A stretch of 64,000 bases of DNA from Simmondsia chinensis. Taxonomy: Eukaryota > Streptophyta > Magnoliopsida > Caryophyllales > Simmondsiaceae. The notes below the pieces were generated by a model that was not told the origin of the DNA, did not search any database, and saw nothing but the letters and a program-made list of their open reading frames with translations. The stretch lies in the NCBI GenBank assembly GCA_018398585.1, contig JAGTTD010000001.1, positions 4,714,501 through 4,778,500 on the forward strand, given 5' to 3'. Made by a program: the position numbers and the translations under genes. Shown one piece after another: positions 20,957-32,797 of the stretch (the first letter of the stretch is position 1; every line of letters starts with the position of its first letter).

Positions 20957-23221
20957 ATGCACAGACCCCCAAAACTCCTCCGCCTATTCACACTCCAACA
21001 ACCCAAACCCCATCGCGCCGCCGCCGCGCACCTTCACCTCACCGCCGCAGCACCACCACCCACAGAACACCCATCTTCTACAGTAACCCAGATAGTATCC
21101 ATTATCAAATCCAACGATTCTGACAAATGGAACACAAACCCTCAACTTTCTCATCTTCTCTTCTCAAACTCCCCTTCTCTCTCCTCCTTTCAATTCCTCC
21201 AAATCACCCGCCAACTGGGTACCTCCGCCATTGCCCTTCAGTTCTTGAAGTACCTACAGTCCAGTTCTTGTGCCCTAGATAATGGGTCTCTTTCTTTAAC
21301 GTTGCAGGGTGTTTTTGAGCTAGTAATTCGCGAACCCAATTCGCAAAATAAGGTGTTGAGGATCTTAAAGGTGTCTAATGAATTGGGTGTTCCTTTGACT
21401 GTTAATTCTGTGATTGTTCTTATTAGATGCTTGAGTAGAGCTGGAATGATTGATGAATTGATGGGAGTTTATTGTGGGATTGATGAATCTTTGAAGAATA
21501 GTAATGTGAGGAATGTTTTAATTGATGGGTTGTTGAGGAATGGGCGTTTAGGGGATGCATTGAACGTGTTCGACGAAATGGTTCAACGAAACTCGGTGTT
21601 TAAACCGAATGGGAATACCGGGGATATAGTGTTTTCGGCGTTGTTGAAGACGGGGAAGTATGAGAAGAGAATGAGTGAGGAGGAGATTATTGGTGTTTTC
21701 TCTAAGTTGGGTGATTATGGCGTTTTTCCAGATTCGCTGAGACTTACGCAGTGGATTACGAAGTTTTGTAGGAATGGGAGGAGTGATAGTGCTTGGGATC
21801 TTCTTCATTTGATTATGAAGTTGAATGGTCCTGTAGAAGCACCGTCGTGTAATGCGTTGTTAACTGGGTTGGGAAGAGATGGTGAATTTGAGAAGATGAA
21901 TTTGCTGATGAAGGAGATGAAGGAGAAGGGAATTATTCCGAATGTTGTGACTTTCGGGATTATCATTAATCATCTTTGCAAGTCTCGGAGACTTGATCAA
22001 GCATTAGAAGTGTTCAATAAGATGAGAGAAGAAAAGGAGAGCGGAGTTTCAATTGAGCCTGATGTGGTTATTTACAATACTTTGATTGATGGGCTTTGTA
22101 AGATTGGAAGGCACGAAGAAGGGTTGGCATTGATGCAAAAGATGAGATCTGAAAACAAGTGTTTTCCTACAACGGTCACTTACAATTGTTTGATCGATGG
22201 ATTTTGTAAGGCTAGCGAGATCGAAAGGGCTCATGAATTGTTTGATGAGATGAACAAAGACGGGATTCACCCAAATGTTATTACAATGAATTCCTTGGTG
22301 GATGGTATGTGTAGACACGCGAGAACTAGTAGTGCACTCGAGTTCTTGTGTAAAATGAAAGAAAAGGGTTTGCAGGGGAATGCAGTTACTTACACTTCGT
22401 TGATTACTGCCTTTTGTAACGTGAACAATATTGATAAGGCAATGGATTTGTTTCATGAGATGAGAGAAGTTTGCACACCGGATGCTATCGTTTACTACAC
22501 TTTGATTTCTGGTTTGTGTCGAGCTGGGCGTTTAGATGATGCCAGCTCAGTTGTGTCAGAGATGAAAAGGGCGGGTTTTTCTCCTGATATCGGTTGCTAT
22601 AATGTACTAATTAGCTCGTTCTGCAAGAAGAATAAGCTAGATAAAGCTCATGAGTTCTTGAAGGAGATGGAAAGGGTTGGAGTTAGGCCTGATGGTGTAA
22701 CGTACAACACTCTAATTTCTCACTTTAGCAAAGTTGGGGATTTCAAAATGGCTCACAAAGTACTGAAAAGGATGGTGAATGACGGTCTTGTCCCTACAGT
22801 AGTTACATATGGAGCACTTATTCACGCGTATTGCTTGGTTGGAGATGTCAACGAAGCGATGAAATTGTTCAAAGAGTTGAACTCAAACTCGAAAATTCCG
22901 GCAAATACAGTTATATACAATATTTTGATAGACAGTTTGAGTAAGAATCAGAAAGTCGAAACCGCTCTATCTTTGTTGGATGATATGAAGGTTAAGGGGG
23001 TGAGGCCTAACACCCACACTTTCAATGCCATTTTCAAAGGCCTTCAAGAGTTGAACTGGTTGGAAAAGGCTTATGAATTGATGGATAGAATGGTTGAAGA
23101 AGGTTTGAATCCGGATTATGTAACGATGGAAATACTTACAGAATGGCTTTCTGTTGTCGGTGAAACTGATAGATTGAGACGCTTCGTTCAAGGGTACGAG
23201 GTCTCTGTGTCAGCAGCGTAG
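20957..23221 (+). CDS. P-class pentatricopeptide repeat protein, probably mitochondrial (At3g61520-like)
   Basis: A single 754-aa open frame without introns, as usual for PPR genes. Residues 1-35 are rich in Arg, Ala, Pro and His and lack early acids, consistent with an organelle presequence. From about residue 145 to the end there are roughly 15 tandem 35-aa helix-turn-helix motifs with the signature VTYNTLIDGLCK...A..LF.EM...G..P. The motifs are plain P type; no E, DYW or SMR domain follows. Family members bind single-stranded organellar RNA, one base per repeat, and influence its stability, splicing or translation. I recall Arabidopsis At3g61520 as the closest type, but this is from memory. 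The target RNA cannot be read without the code positions being tabulated. The frame is intact. Confidence 0.93.
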   Translation: MHRPPKLLRLFTLQQPKPHRAAAAHLHLTAAAPPPTEHPSSTVTQIVSIIKSNDSDKWNTNPQLSHLLFSNSPSLSSFQFLQITRQLGTSAIALQFLKYLQSSSCALDNGSLSLTLQGVFELVIREPNSQNKVLRILKVSNELGVPLTVNSVIVLIRCLSRAGMIDELMGVYCGIDESLKNSNVRNVLIDGLLRNGRLGDALNVFDEMVQRNSVFKPNGNTGDIVFSALLKTGKYEKRMSEEEIIGVFSKLGDYGVFPDSLRLTQWITKFCRNGRSDSAWDLLHLIMKLNGPVEAPSCNALLTGLGRDGEFEKMNLLMKEMKEKGIIPNVVTFGIIINHLCKSRRLDQALEVFNKMREEKESGVSIEPDVVIYNTLIDGLCKIGRHEEGLALMQKMRSENKCFPTTVTYNCLIDGFCKASEIERAHELFDEMNKDGIHPNVITMNSLVDGMCRHARTSSALEFLCKMKEKGLQGNAVTYTSLITAFCNVNNIDKAMDLFHEMREVCTPDAIVYYTLISGLCRAGRLDDASSVVSEMKRAGFSPDIGCYNVLISSFCKKNKLDKAHEFLKEMERVGVRPDGVTYNTLISHFSKVGDFKMAHKVLKRMVNDGLVPTVVTYGALIHAYCLVGDVNEAMKLFKELNSNSKIPANTVIYNILIDSLSKNQKVETALSLLDDMKVKGVRPNTHTFNAIFKGLQELNWLEKAYELMDRMVEEGLNPDYVTMEILTEWLSVVGETDRLRRFVQGYEVSVSAA

Positions 23222-23574
23222 AGATTAACATATAAGTCGAGTGGACAAATAGTTACTAAAGGAGCTATTGTACACTGGGTGTGTTCAATACGAACATGAA
23301 ATGTGTTGGGCGTAGTGAACTGGTTCACTGTGGTGTACTTTGACCCGTGTCGTTAACTGAGATTGTGTTTGTTGTTGCCCATTGGACTCGGATGAGCTCA
23401 AAGTGCTAGGGAAAAGGGCCAATGTTCGTCACTAAACCCTGTTGTGACGTGCACCTTGAACCAAAGGTCACAATTCCATGGCTAAAGATGGTTGCTTTCC
23501 TTAGTGGGACTTTTTGTAACTTTCATACTAAGTTTAATGGAGATTTCATTTTTGGAATGTGAATAAACATTTTG

Positions 23575-23820
23575 AGTTACTCTTGTGGTAATTTGAATGC
23601 GTTGAAAATCTCACATGTGAGTTCTTGGCAAATTCATTATTGAAGTTGTGAGAAAGAAGAGATCAATATATAAGTCTAGTAAACTGTTTCACATAACGGT
23701 CATTAGTTTTGAGATAGAATATCACTTGGGCTTATCTACCGACCTTAGGTATGCCAACTTTGTAGCTTGGTTGGGGCCTTATGAAATTTCACACATCTAG
23801 AAACCATTCTTTTAGGATTT
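23575..23820 (+). mobile_element. LTR fragment of the 'tataagtctagt' family
   Basis: ttgtgagaaagaagagatcaa, tataagtctagtaaactg, tatcacttgggcttat and atgaaatttcacacat follow the same order as the LTR at 39582-40177. No second LTR or internal region is found. Confidence 0.55.
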
Positions 23821-23941
23821 TGAATTTGTAATTGAGAATTCTTTGTAAAGTAAACAAAATATTGCAAGGTAATGCAATATTTCTGTACAACAATGTTTGT
23901 AACTTAATAGCGTTTCGAAGTGCATGGCAAAATATAAGTAC

Positions 23942-24318
23942 TAGAGGTGGTCAATGGGTCGGATCAGCTCGCGAACTTTGCCCGCCTGCCATGGGCCTGG
24001 GCCTCCTAGTGGGGGCTTTTGCCCCCAATGTTAGTGCCCGTTTGGGCATTATAACTTATTTTATAATTGTATTTTGTATTTATATTGTTATAATTCTATT
24101 TTTAATAAGTTATTATATATTTAATTTTATAAAATATATTTGTAATTTTATAACGCACTATTATATTATTATAGTTATATTTTTTTAACAAGTTATAATA
24201 TATTTATTTTATAAAATATATTATAATTTTATAAGGCACTATTATAATTGTATTGTATATTATATATATATAAGAAAAAAAGAGAGGGGGGCCTAGCCGC
24301 GGCCCATGGCCACTACTA
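23942..24318. mobile_element. hAT-type MITE with perfect 8-bp target duplication
   Basis: The inverted ends are TAGAGGTGGTCAATGGGTC (left) and the reverse complement TAGTAGTGGCCATGGGCC (right). The 8-bp duplication ataagtac lies at 23934-23941 and 24319-24326. The interior is AT-rich and palindromic (repeated ttataatatattt...). Confidence 0.8.
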
Positions 24319-24326
24319 ATAAGTAC

Positions 24327-25359
24327 TGCTACCTTGATTTTTATTTCGACAATTGGAATAGCCCTAACAAAAAGCAGAAAAGTGCCTGGGAAGACAAAAC
24401 AATTCAAAACGAGACAGAATCAACCCAACGATCTAGACTTGACAAAACCAAAAAAGTCCAAAACATTGATGGCATCCCACTACAAAACAACAAAATGCCT
24501 TGCGAAAATCCGACCCAGAATAGAAACGGAAAACACCCAACACAAAAAAGAGAAGACAACAGACGGACAGAACGGCAAGGAGAACTAAAACACTAGGACA
24601 AAAGGACAAACACTCTGAAAGGATTCACCAACAGTGATTTTTCCTCCTAGGGGACGAGGGAGCAAAACTTGTTCAGTTCTTATTTAACTTGGTTAATTAT
24701 TTCACCATGATAGAGTCGTCTCTATTGAAATTCCTTACCCAACTTCCATATTTGCTCAGCAAACACCAGATCATCGTATTATTGTTCTAGATCCTCATCA
24801 ACCCTCTCCTTGTCCGTCCTCTTCACTTAGGGTTTCTTGGTCTTATAATAGCCAACAAAGCTTGACATGATATAATAGCTCGAATTTCCGTCAATTATTA
24901 AGAGAAATTTAAACGCAGTAGTTTTCTAACCATAAATATAATTTGGTATAGTTAAACTATTAACACAATATGGTATGAAATGATCCCCAAAGAGCATAAA
25001 ACCAAACAAATACTTGGGGCTGTTACTATTGTTTTTATTTACAACTTCAATCTTTTTTAGAAACTAGAAGTTATATTTTAGAAATAATTTTTTTAAACTT
25101 TTATTTTTAATGTTTTTCTACTTTGAATGAAAATTAAAAATCAAAAACAAAACATTACCAAAAATTATTTTCAAAGTTATATCTTTAGTTTTGCAAAGAT
25201 CGAAAGTTGCAAACAAAAAGCACATATCGAACATGCTCTATTTGAGGATGACTATTGCAACATTTAACAAAAAATGAGCATTTGTAATAGAATTCTTCAA
25301 CTTTAATCTAAAAAATTGTAATCTCAAGGTTTTCGTTTAGAACTCTACATATGAGTCTA
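24327..25359. other. No gene seen; old repeat debris
   Basis: Two short overlapping open stretches at 24306-24596 have low-complexity Lys/Asn/Thr composition and no recognised domain. About 25015-25240 has weak inverted ends like other A/T-rich MITEs. Confidence 0.5.
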
Positions 25360-25505
25360 TATAATAGAATCTCATAATGAAGTTATGAGAGTGAAAAAAA
25401 TAATTTATAAGTCTAGTGTATTACTCTATTTATTGTCAATTAATTTTAGGATGGAACTCCACTTAGATTTATATGTGGATCTCTAGGCCTGATAAAATTT
25501 AACAA
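25360..25505 (+). mobile_element. LTR fragment of the 'tataagtctagt' family
   Basis: The sequence agttatgagagtgaaaa, then tataagtctagtg, then aattttaggatggaactccac, then cctgataaaatttaaca matches the middle of the LTR at 39582-40177. Confidence 0.55.
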
Positions 25506-25579
25506 TTAGTAAATTTTAAGATTTAACTATGTACATGTACTCCAATTATAATGTAAAAACAGGCTACTTTTAAAAAATT

Positions 25580-25765
25580 TATGTATAGAAAGCACTATTA
25601 AATGTTATGCTTTACAAAAATTATACTCTCTATATAAAGAAATTTTATGTACATAAAGCACTATTAGATGTTATGCTTTACAAAATTTATACTCTCCATA
25701 TAAGGAAATTTTATGTACATAAAGCACTATTAGATGTTATGCTTTACTAAAATTATACACTCGTT
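25580..25765. repeat. 66-bp direct tandem repeat, about 2.7 copies
   Basis: The word agcactatta recurs at 25591, 25657 and 25723. Units read ttatgctttacaaaatttat, then actctc, then atgtacataa. A piece of the same unit (cagaaagcactattt) reappears after 26160, on the far side of the MITE. Confidence 0.8.
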
Positions 25766-25781
25766 ACAAAAATTTAAGGGT

Positions 25782-26158
25782 TATTTACATTTTACTACCT
25801 TTACCTTTTTTATAATTATAAAAAGAACACTGGCATTTTGGAATTATTAAAAAGGACCCTGAGATTTTATTGTATTAATAAAAAGGACCCTCTCCAGTAA
25901 ATAAGGGAGAATGACTTCCCTTCAAAATGGGGAAATTATGATTCTGAGTGGCCCAAAAACCTTTACGGTAATTATCATATAAGTTTAGATCGAATTGAAA
26001 TAAACCAGATGGCCCAAAAACCTTTCAAAATGACGTCAGGTAGCTGGAGAGGGTCCTTTTTATTAATATGATAAAACCTCGGGGTCCTTTTTAATAATTC
26101 TAAAACGGCAGGGTCCTTTTTATAATTACGAAAAAGGTCAGCGTAGTAAAATATAAAT
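25782..26158. mobile_element. Foldback MITE inserted in the 66-bp repeat
   Basis: The left arm (gggttatttacattttacta, aaaaaggaccctgag, aaggaccctctcc) is mirrored on the right (ggagagggtcctttttatt, ggggtcctttttaataatt, gtagtaaaatataaata). The same family occurs at 45035-45593. Confidence 0.75.
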
Positions 26159-26589
26159 ATACAGAAAGCACTATTTGAACTTGACACCCCATAAAGCATT
26201 CAAATCCTAGCTTCGAACACATGCAATTCTTTAAGGACATAAATAGGACACGTGAGTCAACTAATTGTTTTATATCGTAGAAAGACTTCTAAGTGAACAG
26301 AATATATAACTTTTTTTAACATTCAGTAAGGAAAACACATGAGTTGCACTCGAGAGTATTTATTCCCAAATCTTCTTAACCCCTCTTCCCTAATGAAGGC
26401 GGGATTTGATCTCAACTCTTAGATACCACCTTTTAAAACTTTTACTAATTGAGCTAGTTGACACCTTTACATTTTCTGTAACTTGAGCATTGATTATTTA
26501 GACAACTCACCTAAACAAATCTAAACGCCCAAAATATTGAAAAGAACATTAGTAATACAAGAACCAGGTTCAATATCGGTAATCATTAA

Positions 26590-27062
26590 TGTTAGGTTTA
26601 TGCCTCAAATTCCTAAATTCTAAATGGAGGCAAGCAGAGAGTCCGCCGATCGATCGGCAGAAGAGCCCGATCGATCGGGAATGTTACATAAATCCTGCCT
26701 GTAGAGAGCTCACTGATCGATCGGTGAACTACCGATTGATCGGGAGCCGTGTTTTCACGCGGGTATAAATAGGGACGTAGGGTTATGTCAAAAAGTATCT
26801 AAATTTTTTTGAGTGTTTTTCCCTAGCATCACCGCACCAAACAAACGAGAGAGAAAGAAAAGGAGTGATTGTAGTTCTTCTTTTTCGATTCACTAATAAA
26901 AGCTCCAATCTTCACCCGTGGTTTTCTCCCCTCTTGATTGTAGAGGGGTTTCCACGTAAATTGCTGTGTTCTTGTGTTTGATTCTCTTTAGTCTATTTTA
27001 CTTCTTGATTGTCGTGGTATTTGATTCGAATTCAGTACTTGGGATTTCCGCTTTTCCGCACA
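26590..27062 (+). repeat. Copia 5' LTR with palindromic CGATCGATCGG sites
   Basis: It contains four copies of a C(C/T)GATCGATCGG-type palindrome (about 26645, 26668, 26714 and, degenerate, 26730), then a TATA box (gggtataaatag, about 26760) and an aataaa at about 26895. The clustered palindromes sit just upstream of the promoter. Confidence 0.93.
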
Positions 27063-27082
27063 AATTCGTATCAGAGCCCTTG
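27063..27082 (+). promoter_or_regulatory. Primer binding site (initiator Met-tRNA type)
   Basis: The sequence cgtatcagagccc directly after the 5' LTR matches the tggtatcagagccc primer site of Copia elements with two changes at the 5' side. Confidence 0.75.
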
Positions 27083-27102
27083 TTGTTCGAGTTGGTACAA
27101 TA

Positions 27103-30100
27103 ATGTCGGCAATCAAATTTGAGGTAGAGAAGTTCGAAAGTCAAAGAAGCTTCAGTTTGTGGCAAGTCTGTGTTAAAGGACTCCTGACCTAGAATGGTTT
27201 GAATAAAACACTAGATGAAAAAGAGAAGAAACCAGATAACATGACGGAGGCACAGTGGGAAGAATTGGATGATAAGGCTTTCATGGCTATACAGATGTGT
27301 TTAGCAGATGATGTACTGACAAAAGTCTTGGAGATGAAAACCGCCAAGGAGCTGTGGGAGAAGTTGCAAGAGATGTTTTGCCACAAATCGGTCTCCAATA
27401 AACTCGCAGTAAAGTGCTGGTTATTCACGTTTCTTATAACAGAAGGTACATCGCTTAAAAACCATCTTGGTAAATTTAATTCTATAATTCAAAAATTAAA
27501 AGAATTGGATGACACCACTAAGGACGAAGATCAGGCCATGATATTGTTGTGTTCACTCTCTAATTCTTACAAAGGCTTTGTAGAAAGCATGATATATGGT
27601 GGTAGGCCAACTATCACTGGATAAAGTTAAAAGAAATCTAGTAAGTAAAGAGAGAGTTGATAGAGAATTGTCTAACTCTATGAATGACTCTAGTAATGGG
27701 TTGTTTGTGAGAGGTAGGACTGAGACTAAAGGGTTTGAAGGTGGAAAGAAGTCTAGGTCTAAATCTAGACATAAGAACCTATCGTGTAACTTTTGTCATA
27801 AGAAGGGGCACATAAAGAAAAACTGTTATAGGCTTAAGAATAAGCAGAAAGATGATAACAAGAATGACCATAAGTCCGCTAAGGTCAGTGTAGTTGAAGA
27901 TGAGGGAAATGCTGATGTCCTACTAGTAACCGAGTCACAGACCAGGTCCGGAGATAAGTGGATCATGGATTCGGGCTGTTCTTACCATGTTTGTCCTAAC
28001 AGAGACTGGTTCGCCACTTATAAGTCAATTCAGGGCGGGGTAGTCTTGATGGGCAACAATGCTGCGCGTTAGGTGATGGGTATTGGAACAGTTCGTGTGA
28101 ATAGGACACTTAGCAGCGTGAGACATGTTCCAGACTTGAAAATGAATCTTATCTCTTTAGGTACCCTTAAGTCCAATGGGTACAAGTACATAGCTGAAGG
28201 TGGAGCTATAAGGGTCAGTAAAGGTGCATTGATTGTAATGAAGGGTAGAAGGGTGGGAACCTTGTATGAGCTTGTAGGTTCTACCGTGACAGGGTCAGTG
28301 GCTATTTCTATATCGTCTATAACAGATACAAAGATCTCTAAGATGTGGCACATGAGATTGGGCCATATGAGTGATAAGGGGCTGTCAGAGTTGAGTAAGA
28401 GGGGTCTGTTATGTGGTCAGTCAACTGGACTGATGAATTTCTATGAGCACTGTGTATATGGGAAGCAGAAGAGCATCAGCTTCATGCAAGCAGTTCATCA
28501 GACTAAAGGAACGTTGGACTATATACATTCAGATTTGTGGGGACAGTCCAGAGTTGCATCCAAATGAGGTTCCGGGTACTTACTAACGTTCATTGATGAT
28601 TATTCACGTAAAGTTTGGGTCTATTTTCTTAAGCAAAAGAACGAAGTTTATGAAGTCTTCAAGAAATGAAACACACTGCTTGAAAAATAGACAGGGAAGC
28701 AGATAAAGAGCTTGAGGACAAATAACGGTCTTGAGTTTGTTGAGGGTGATTTCCTTAAATTATGTGAGAACTAAGGCATTGTCAAACACAGGACTTGTAC
28801 AGGTCGACCTCAACAGAACGGGGTGGCAGAAAGAATGAATAGGACGTTACTGGAGAAGGCTCGGTGTACGCTTTCAAATGCAGGATTAGGGAGGGAATGG
28901 TGGGCAGAGGCAGTTAACATGGCTTGTTATCTAGTGAATTGATCTCCTCATTCATCACTTCAGTTGAAGATTCCAGAAGAGGTATGGTCTGATTCTCCTG
29001 CTGATTATTCTTATTTGAAGATATTTGGTTGTCCTGCTTATGTTAATGATGGAAAGCTAGAGCCTAGGGCCAAGAAGTGTATCTTTCTTGGTTATACATC
29101 AGGTGTGAAGGGATATCGTTTATGGGATCCAAAATCTCATAAATTTCTGACTAGTAGAGATGTTACATTTGATGAGTCAGCTCTACTACATCAGCCAAAT
29201 ATGCCCTCCTTAGTTCGTGAATCAGTTCAGGCACAGAAGCCTAGTGACAGTCAGAAAGTTCATATCAGCAGCAGGTAGTTTAGTTTGAGAGTATGTAGGC
29301 ACCTCCAATACAGGTTTCAAATGATGATGAAACAGAAACAAGTCAGCAGGTCGAGCAGCATACAATTACAGGTAGTAGACTGAAAAGGCATATTAGGCCG
29401 CCACAAAGATATGGGTATGAGGAGATGATAGCCCATGTCCTTACTACAGCTGAAACAGTGAAAGATAGTGAACCGTCTTCATATTCAGAGATTGTATTGA
29501 GATCTGACTCAGACAAGTGGCTTATGGCCATGCATGAAGAGATGGAGTCTTTGAAGAAGAACCAGACTTGGCAGCTAGTCAAGCCTCAAACAGGAAAAAA
29601 GGGTCATTGGGTGCAAATGGGTCTTCAAACGAAAAGAAGGCATTCCTGGAGTTGAAGATGCAAGGTACAAGGCTCGGTTAGTAGCTAAAGGCTACAGTCA
29701 GGTACATGGTGTTGATTTTCACGATATTTTCTCACCTGTTGTTAGACATTGTTCCATACGAGCGATACTTGCTTTATAGCTATGCATGATTTAGAACTTG
29801 AGCAGTTACATATGAAAACTGCATTTTTGCATGGTGAGCTAGAGGAGAGTATCTACATACATCAACCTGAAGGCTTCATTGTTGAGGGTAAGGAAGATGA
29901 TGTTTGTTTGTTGAAAAGATCTTTGTATGGTTTGAGGCAATTGCCAAGACAGTGGTATAAAAGGTTTGATCAATTTATGATCAGTCATGGGTTCTTCAGA
30001 AGCAAGTATGACAGTTGTGTATACTTCAGGAAGACAAATTCAGGTTCTTTTGTTTATCTTCTATTATACGTTGATGATATCTTAATTGCAGCTTAGGACA

Positions 30101-31039
30101 TGACAGATATTGATGATTTGAAAGTAATGTTGAAAAGCGAGTTCGAGATGAAGGACTCAAGAGCAGCAAAGAAGATTCTTGGCATGGAGATTAGTAGAAA
30201 CCGAAAAGCAAGAAAGTTATACTTGTCTCAGGAGAAGTATATTGAGAAGGTTCTGGACCGATTTCACATGAAGGATGCTAAACCAGTTAGCACTCCCTTA
30301 GCATCTAATTTCAGGCTTTCAGCATTGGATTCGTCTCAAACTGAAGAGGATGTCAGGTACATGTCACAAGTTCCTTATTCTAGTGCTGTTGGTAGTATTA
30401 TGTATATGCTATGGTATGTACTCGTCCAGATATTGCTTATGCTAGCAAAGTGACTAGATACATGGCGAATCTAGAAAAGGAGCATTGGCACGCTGTCAGG
30501 TGGATTCTCAGGTACTTACGAGGCACTTCTGATGTTTGTTTGGAATTTGGGAATAGTAAATGCTGTTTAGTAGGGTATGTTGACTCAGACTATGGCGGAG
30601 ACCTCGATAAGAGGAAATCTACGTCCGGTTATGTGTTTTGTTGGGAGACAGTGCTATCAGTTGGAGAGCTTGTCTACAATCAGTTACTGCATAGTCGACT
30701 ACCGACGCTGAGTATATGGCAGTTACAGACGCATTTAAGGAAGCTGTTTTGTTGAGAGGTTTGATTAGTGAGATCAGTGTTGATCAGAGTACTATTGGAG
30801 TTTACTGTGATAACCAGTCAGCGATTCACCTAGCTAAAGATCAGATGACGCATCATGATAGAACGAAGCACATTGATGTCAAGCATCATTATATTAGAGA
30901 TCTGATTGATAAGCGGAAGGTGATGTTGAGGAAGATTGGTACTGAAGATAATCCAACATATATGTTCACTAAAGTTCTTCCCGGCAGAAAATTCGAGCAT
31001 TGCTCGAATTTAGTTGGACTTACAGTTTTAGTTTGTTAA
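27103..31039 (+). pseudogene. Copia gag-pol, multiply broken
   Basis: The gag reading starts at 27103 (MSAIKFEVEKF) and meets a TAG at 27190-27192. A frameshift lies near 27600. The CCHC zinc knuckle is CNFCHKKGHIKKNC (about 27788). The protease active site is MDSGCSYHVC, the pre-integrase motif includes MWHMRLGHMS, and the integrase shows GRPQQNGVAERMNRTLLEKA. RT carries YVDDILIA (30070-30090) with a stop just behind it. RNase H retains CDNQSAIHLAKD and KHIDVKHHYIRD. At least eight stops or frameshifts break it. The protein would package RNA, reverse-transcribe and integrate it; this copy cannot. It is described as found and not repaired. Confidence 0.95.
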
Positions 31040-31100
31040 CCCCAATGTGGGGGTGTTAATGGAGATGGTGGAGATATTTTATTAAGTGGTCGAATTTGAG

Positions 31101-31114
31101 TCAAGGTGGAGATT
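31101..31114 (+). promoter_or_regulatory. Polypurine tract of the Copia element
   Basis: caaggtggagattt lies immediately upstream of the 3' LTR start. Purine-rich tracts at this place prime plus-strand DNA synthesis in LTR elements. Confidence 0.7.
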
Positions 31115-31607
31115 TGTTAGGTTTATGCCTCAAATTCCTAAATTTTAAGTGGAGGCAAGCTGAGAGTCCGCCGATCGATAGGAAGAAGTGCCTGATCGAT
31201 CGGGAATGTTACGTAAATTGATCCCGCCTACAAAGAGCTCACCGATCAATCGGTGAACTACTGATCGATCGGGACCCTACGATCGATAGGGAGCCGTGTT
31301 TTCACGTGGGTATAAATAAAGACGTAGGGTTATGTCAAAAAGTATCTAAATTCTTTTGAGTGTTTTTCCCTAGCAGCACCGCACCAAACAAACGAGAGAG
31401 AAAGAAAAGGAGTGATTGTAGTTCTTCTTTTTCGATTCAATAATAAAAGCTCTAATCTTCACCCGTGATTTTCTCCCCTCTCGATTGTAGAGGGGTTTCC
31501 ACGTAAATTACTGTGTTCTTGTGTTTAATTCTCTTTAGTGTATTTTACTTCTTGATTGTCGTGATATTTGATTCGAATTCAGTACTTGGGATTTTGGCTT
31601 CCGCACA
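31115..31607 (+). repeat. Copia 3' LTR with extra palindromic segment
   Basis: Same ends as the 5' LTR, but it carries additional bases around 31222-31228 and an inserted segment with tacgatcgataggga (about 31268-31283) that adds a palindrome copy. TATA box gggtataaataaa at about 31310. Confidence 0.93.
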
Positions 31608-31884
31608 ATTAATTATATTGTGTCGCTTTATCCATATAGCAAACTCAAATCTAAGTTAGTAATATAATTTTTAAAAGTTAGATCTCATCAAATGTAAGTG
31701 AATAATAAAAATCTACGTGTTGACCTGAATGAAACTCAATCATGACTAGATCGCTAAAAATTTCACCATTAAATTGACTTTAGTTTTACAATTTTTTAAC
31801 GATATATAGCTAGTAAAAATCAATAATGAAATAAAATGGGGATCCATTTTAGTATAAAGGTGCCTGTTTGTTGTTTTCCTTTTC

Positions 31885-32225
31885 TTTTCTTTTTTTTTTG
31901 AGTTTTTGTGGCAAAGGAAGGCAAGTGGTTAAAGGATCTCTTGTATGAAATACCTTTATGGTCTAAGTTGATTTCACCGATATCTATCCATTGTGATAGT
32001 CGAGCTACACTTTCTAGAGCATACAATGAGGTATATAATGGGAAGTCCAGACACATTGGTGTAAGGTATAGTATAGTGAGACAACTTACTTTTGAGACGG
32101 TATTATCATTGTGGACTTCATGAGAACAAGTCAAAATCTGGCAGATCCGTTTATGAAAGGCCTGCCTAGAGACTTAGTTCTGAGAACAAATGAAGGGATG
32201 AGGTTAAAACCTGTCAATTTTTAGT
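31885..32225 (+). pseudogene. Remnant of a second Copia element: RNase H C-terminal part
   Basis: The reading shows ISIHCDSRATLSRAYN and then KSRHIGVRYSIVRQL. After a frameshift near 32095 it continues as NLADPFMKGLPRDLV. This is the end of Copia RNase H. The 5' part of the element is missing; the fragment starts about 275 bp after the previous element's target duplication. Confidence 0.85.
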
Positions 32226-32795
32226 CACTCGTGATAGGCCCTCAACTCGACGCCTAGTATGAAGCTAGGTCTCGAGTTCAATGAGAGAGACTTGCCATCC
32301 GTGTGATTGCAAGCACTAAGTGAGAATTTTTCCATCCCGAGTGTGAAGTACTTAGTACCTGCTTTAGAGATACTAAGAGGATGAACTGTGCTCTTAATGG
32401 ACTTGAGTTTAAGTTATTATTAAATGTAGCGTCGTGGGGATATATGATCAATGAGGTCCACCTTAATGAGTGTGAAGTTTGGCCGCTTCAAGAAGTGATT
32501 TTTGACTAAGGGTTTGGCCCTGGAACACTCATGAAGGGTAAGGACACAAGGCCATAAATGTGTCGATTTGGGAGTTGTAGGGTGTGTACAGGGAGTATGT
32601 CTTGTGCGTGATTAGTTAGTTGGTTCGTCAAATGGGTTGTATGGTTCAAAGCTTGGTCTACCATTTTCGATCCGATTAACTGTATGGTCTCGTCACTAGC
32701 TGTGGGTTCAATCACAAGACACCCTCATTGATGCACGATAAGGCCTCCTGCAATTGAGATGTTGTTATATGAGATTGATTGTATTTTGAAAATGA
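32226..32795 (+). other. 3' untranslated internal region of the second Copia remnant
   Basis: No coding sequence is seen. It runs from the RNase H end to a polypurine tract (aaaatgatgggggatt, about 32780-32797). Confidence 0.55.
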
Positions 32796-32797
32796 TG

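Larger units (their letters stand above)
26590..31607 (+). mobile_element. Ty1/Copia LTR retrotransposon, complete ends, decayed coding region
   Basis: Two LTRs (26590-27062 and 31115-31607) begin TGTTAGG and end CCGCACA. The 5-bp target duplication attaa is perfect (26585-26589 and 31608-31612). Internal order is gag, protease, integrase, RT, RNase H, the Copia order. Many stops and frameshifts show it cannot be autonomous. The LTRs differ by small indels (473 versus 493 bp), so the insertion is not recent. Confidence 0.97.

Noticed and set aside
22049..23191. Minus-strand open frames within the PPR gene
   Set aside because: They are antisense to a well-conserved 754-codon reading frame and show no domain of their own.
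24306..24596. Overlapping open frames of ~90 aa downstream of a MITE
   Set aside because: Composition is low complexity (Lys, Asn, Thr), no domain or homologue is recognised, and two frames are open over the same bases, as chance would allow in stop-poor AT-rich DNA.
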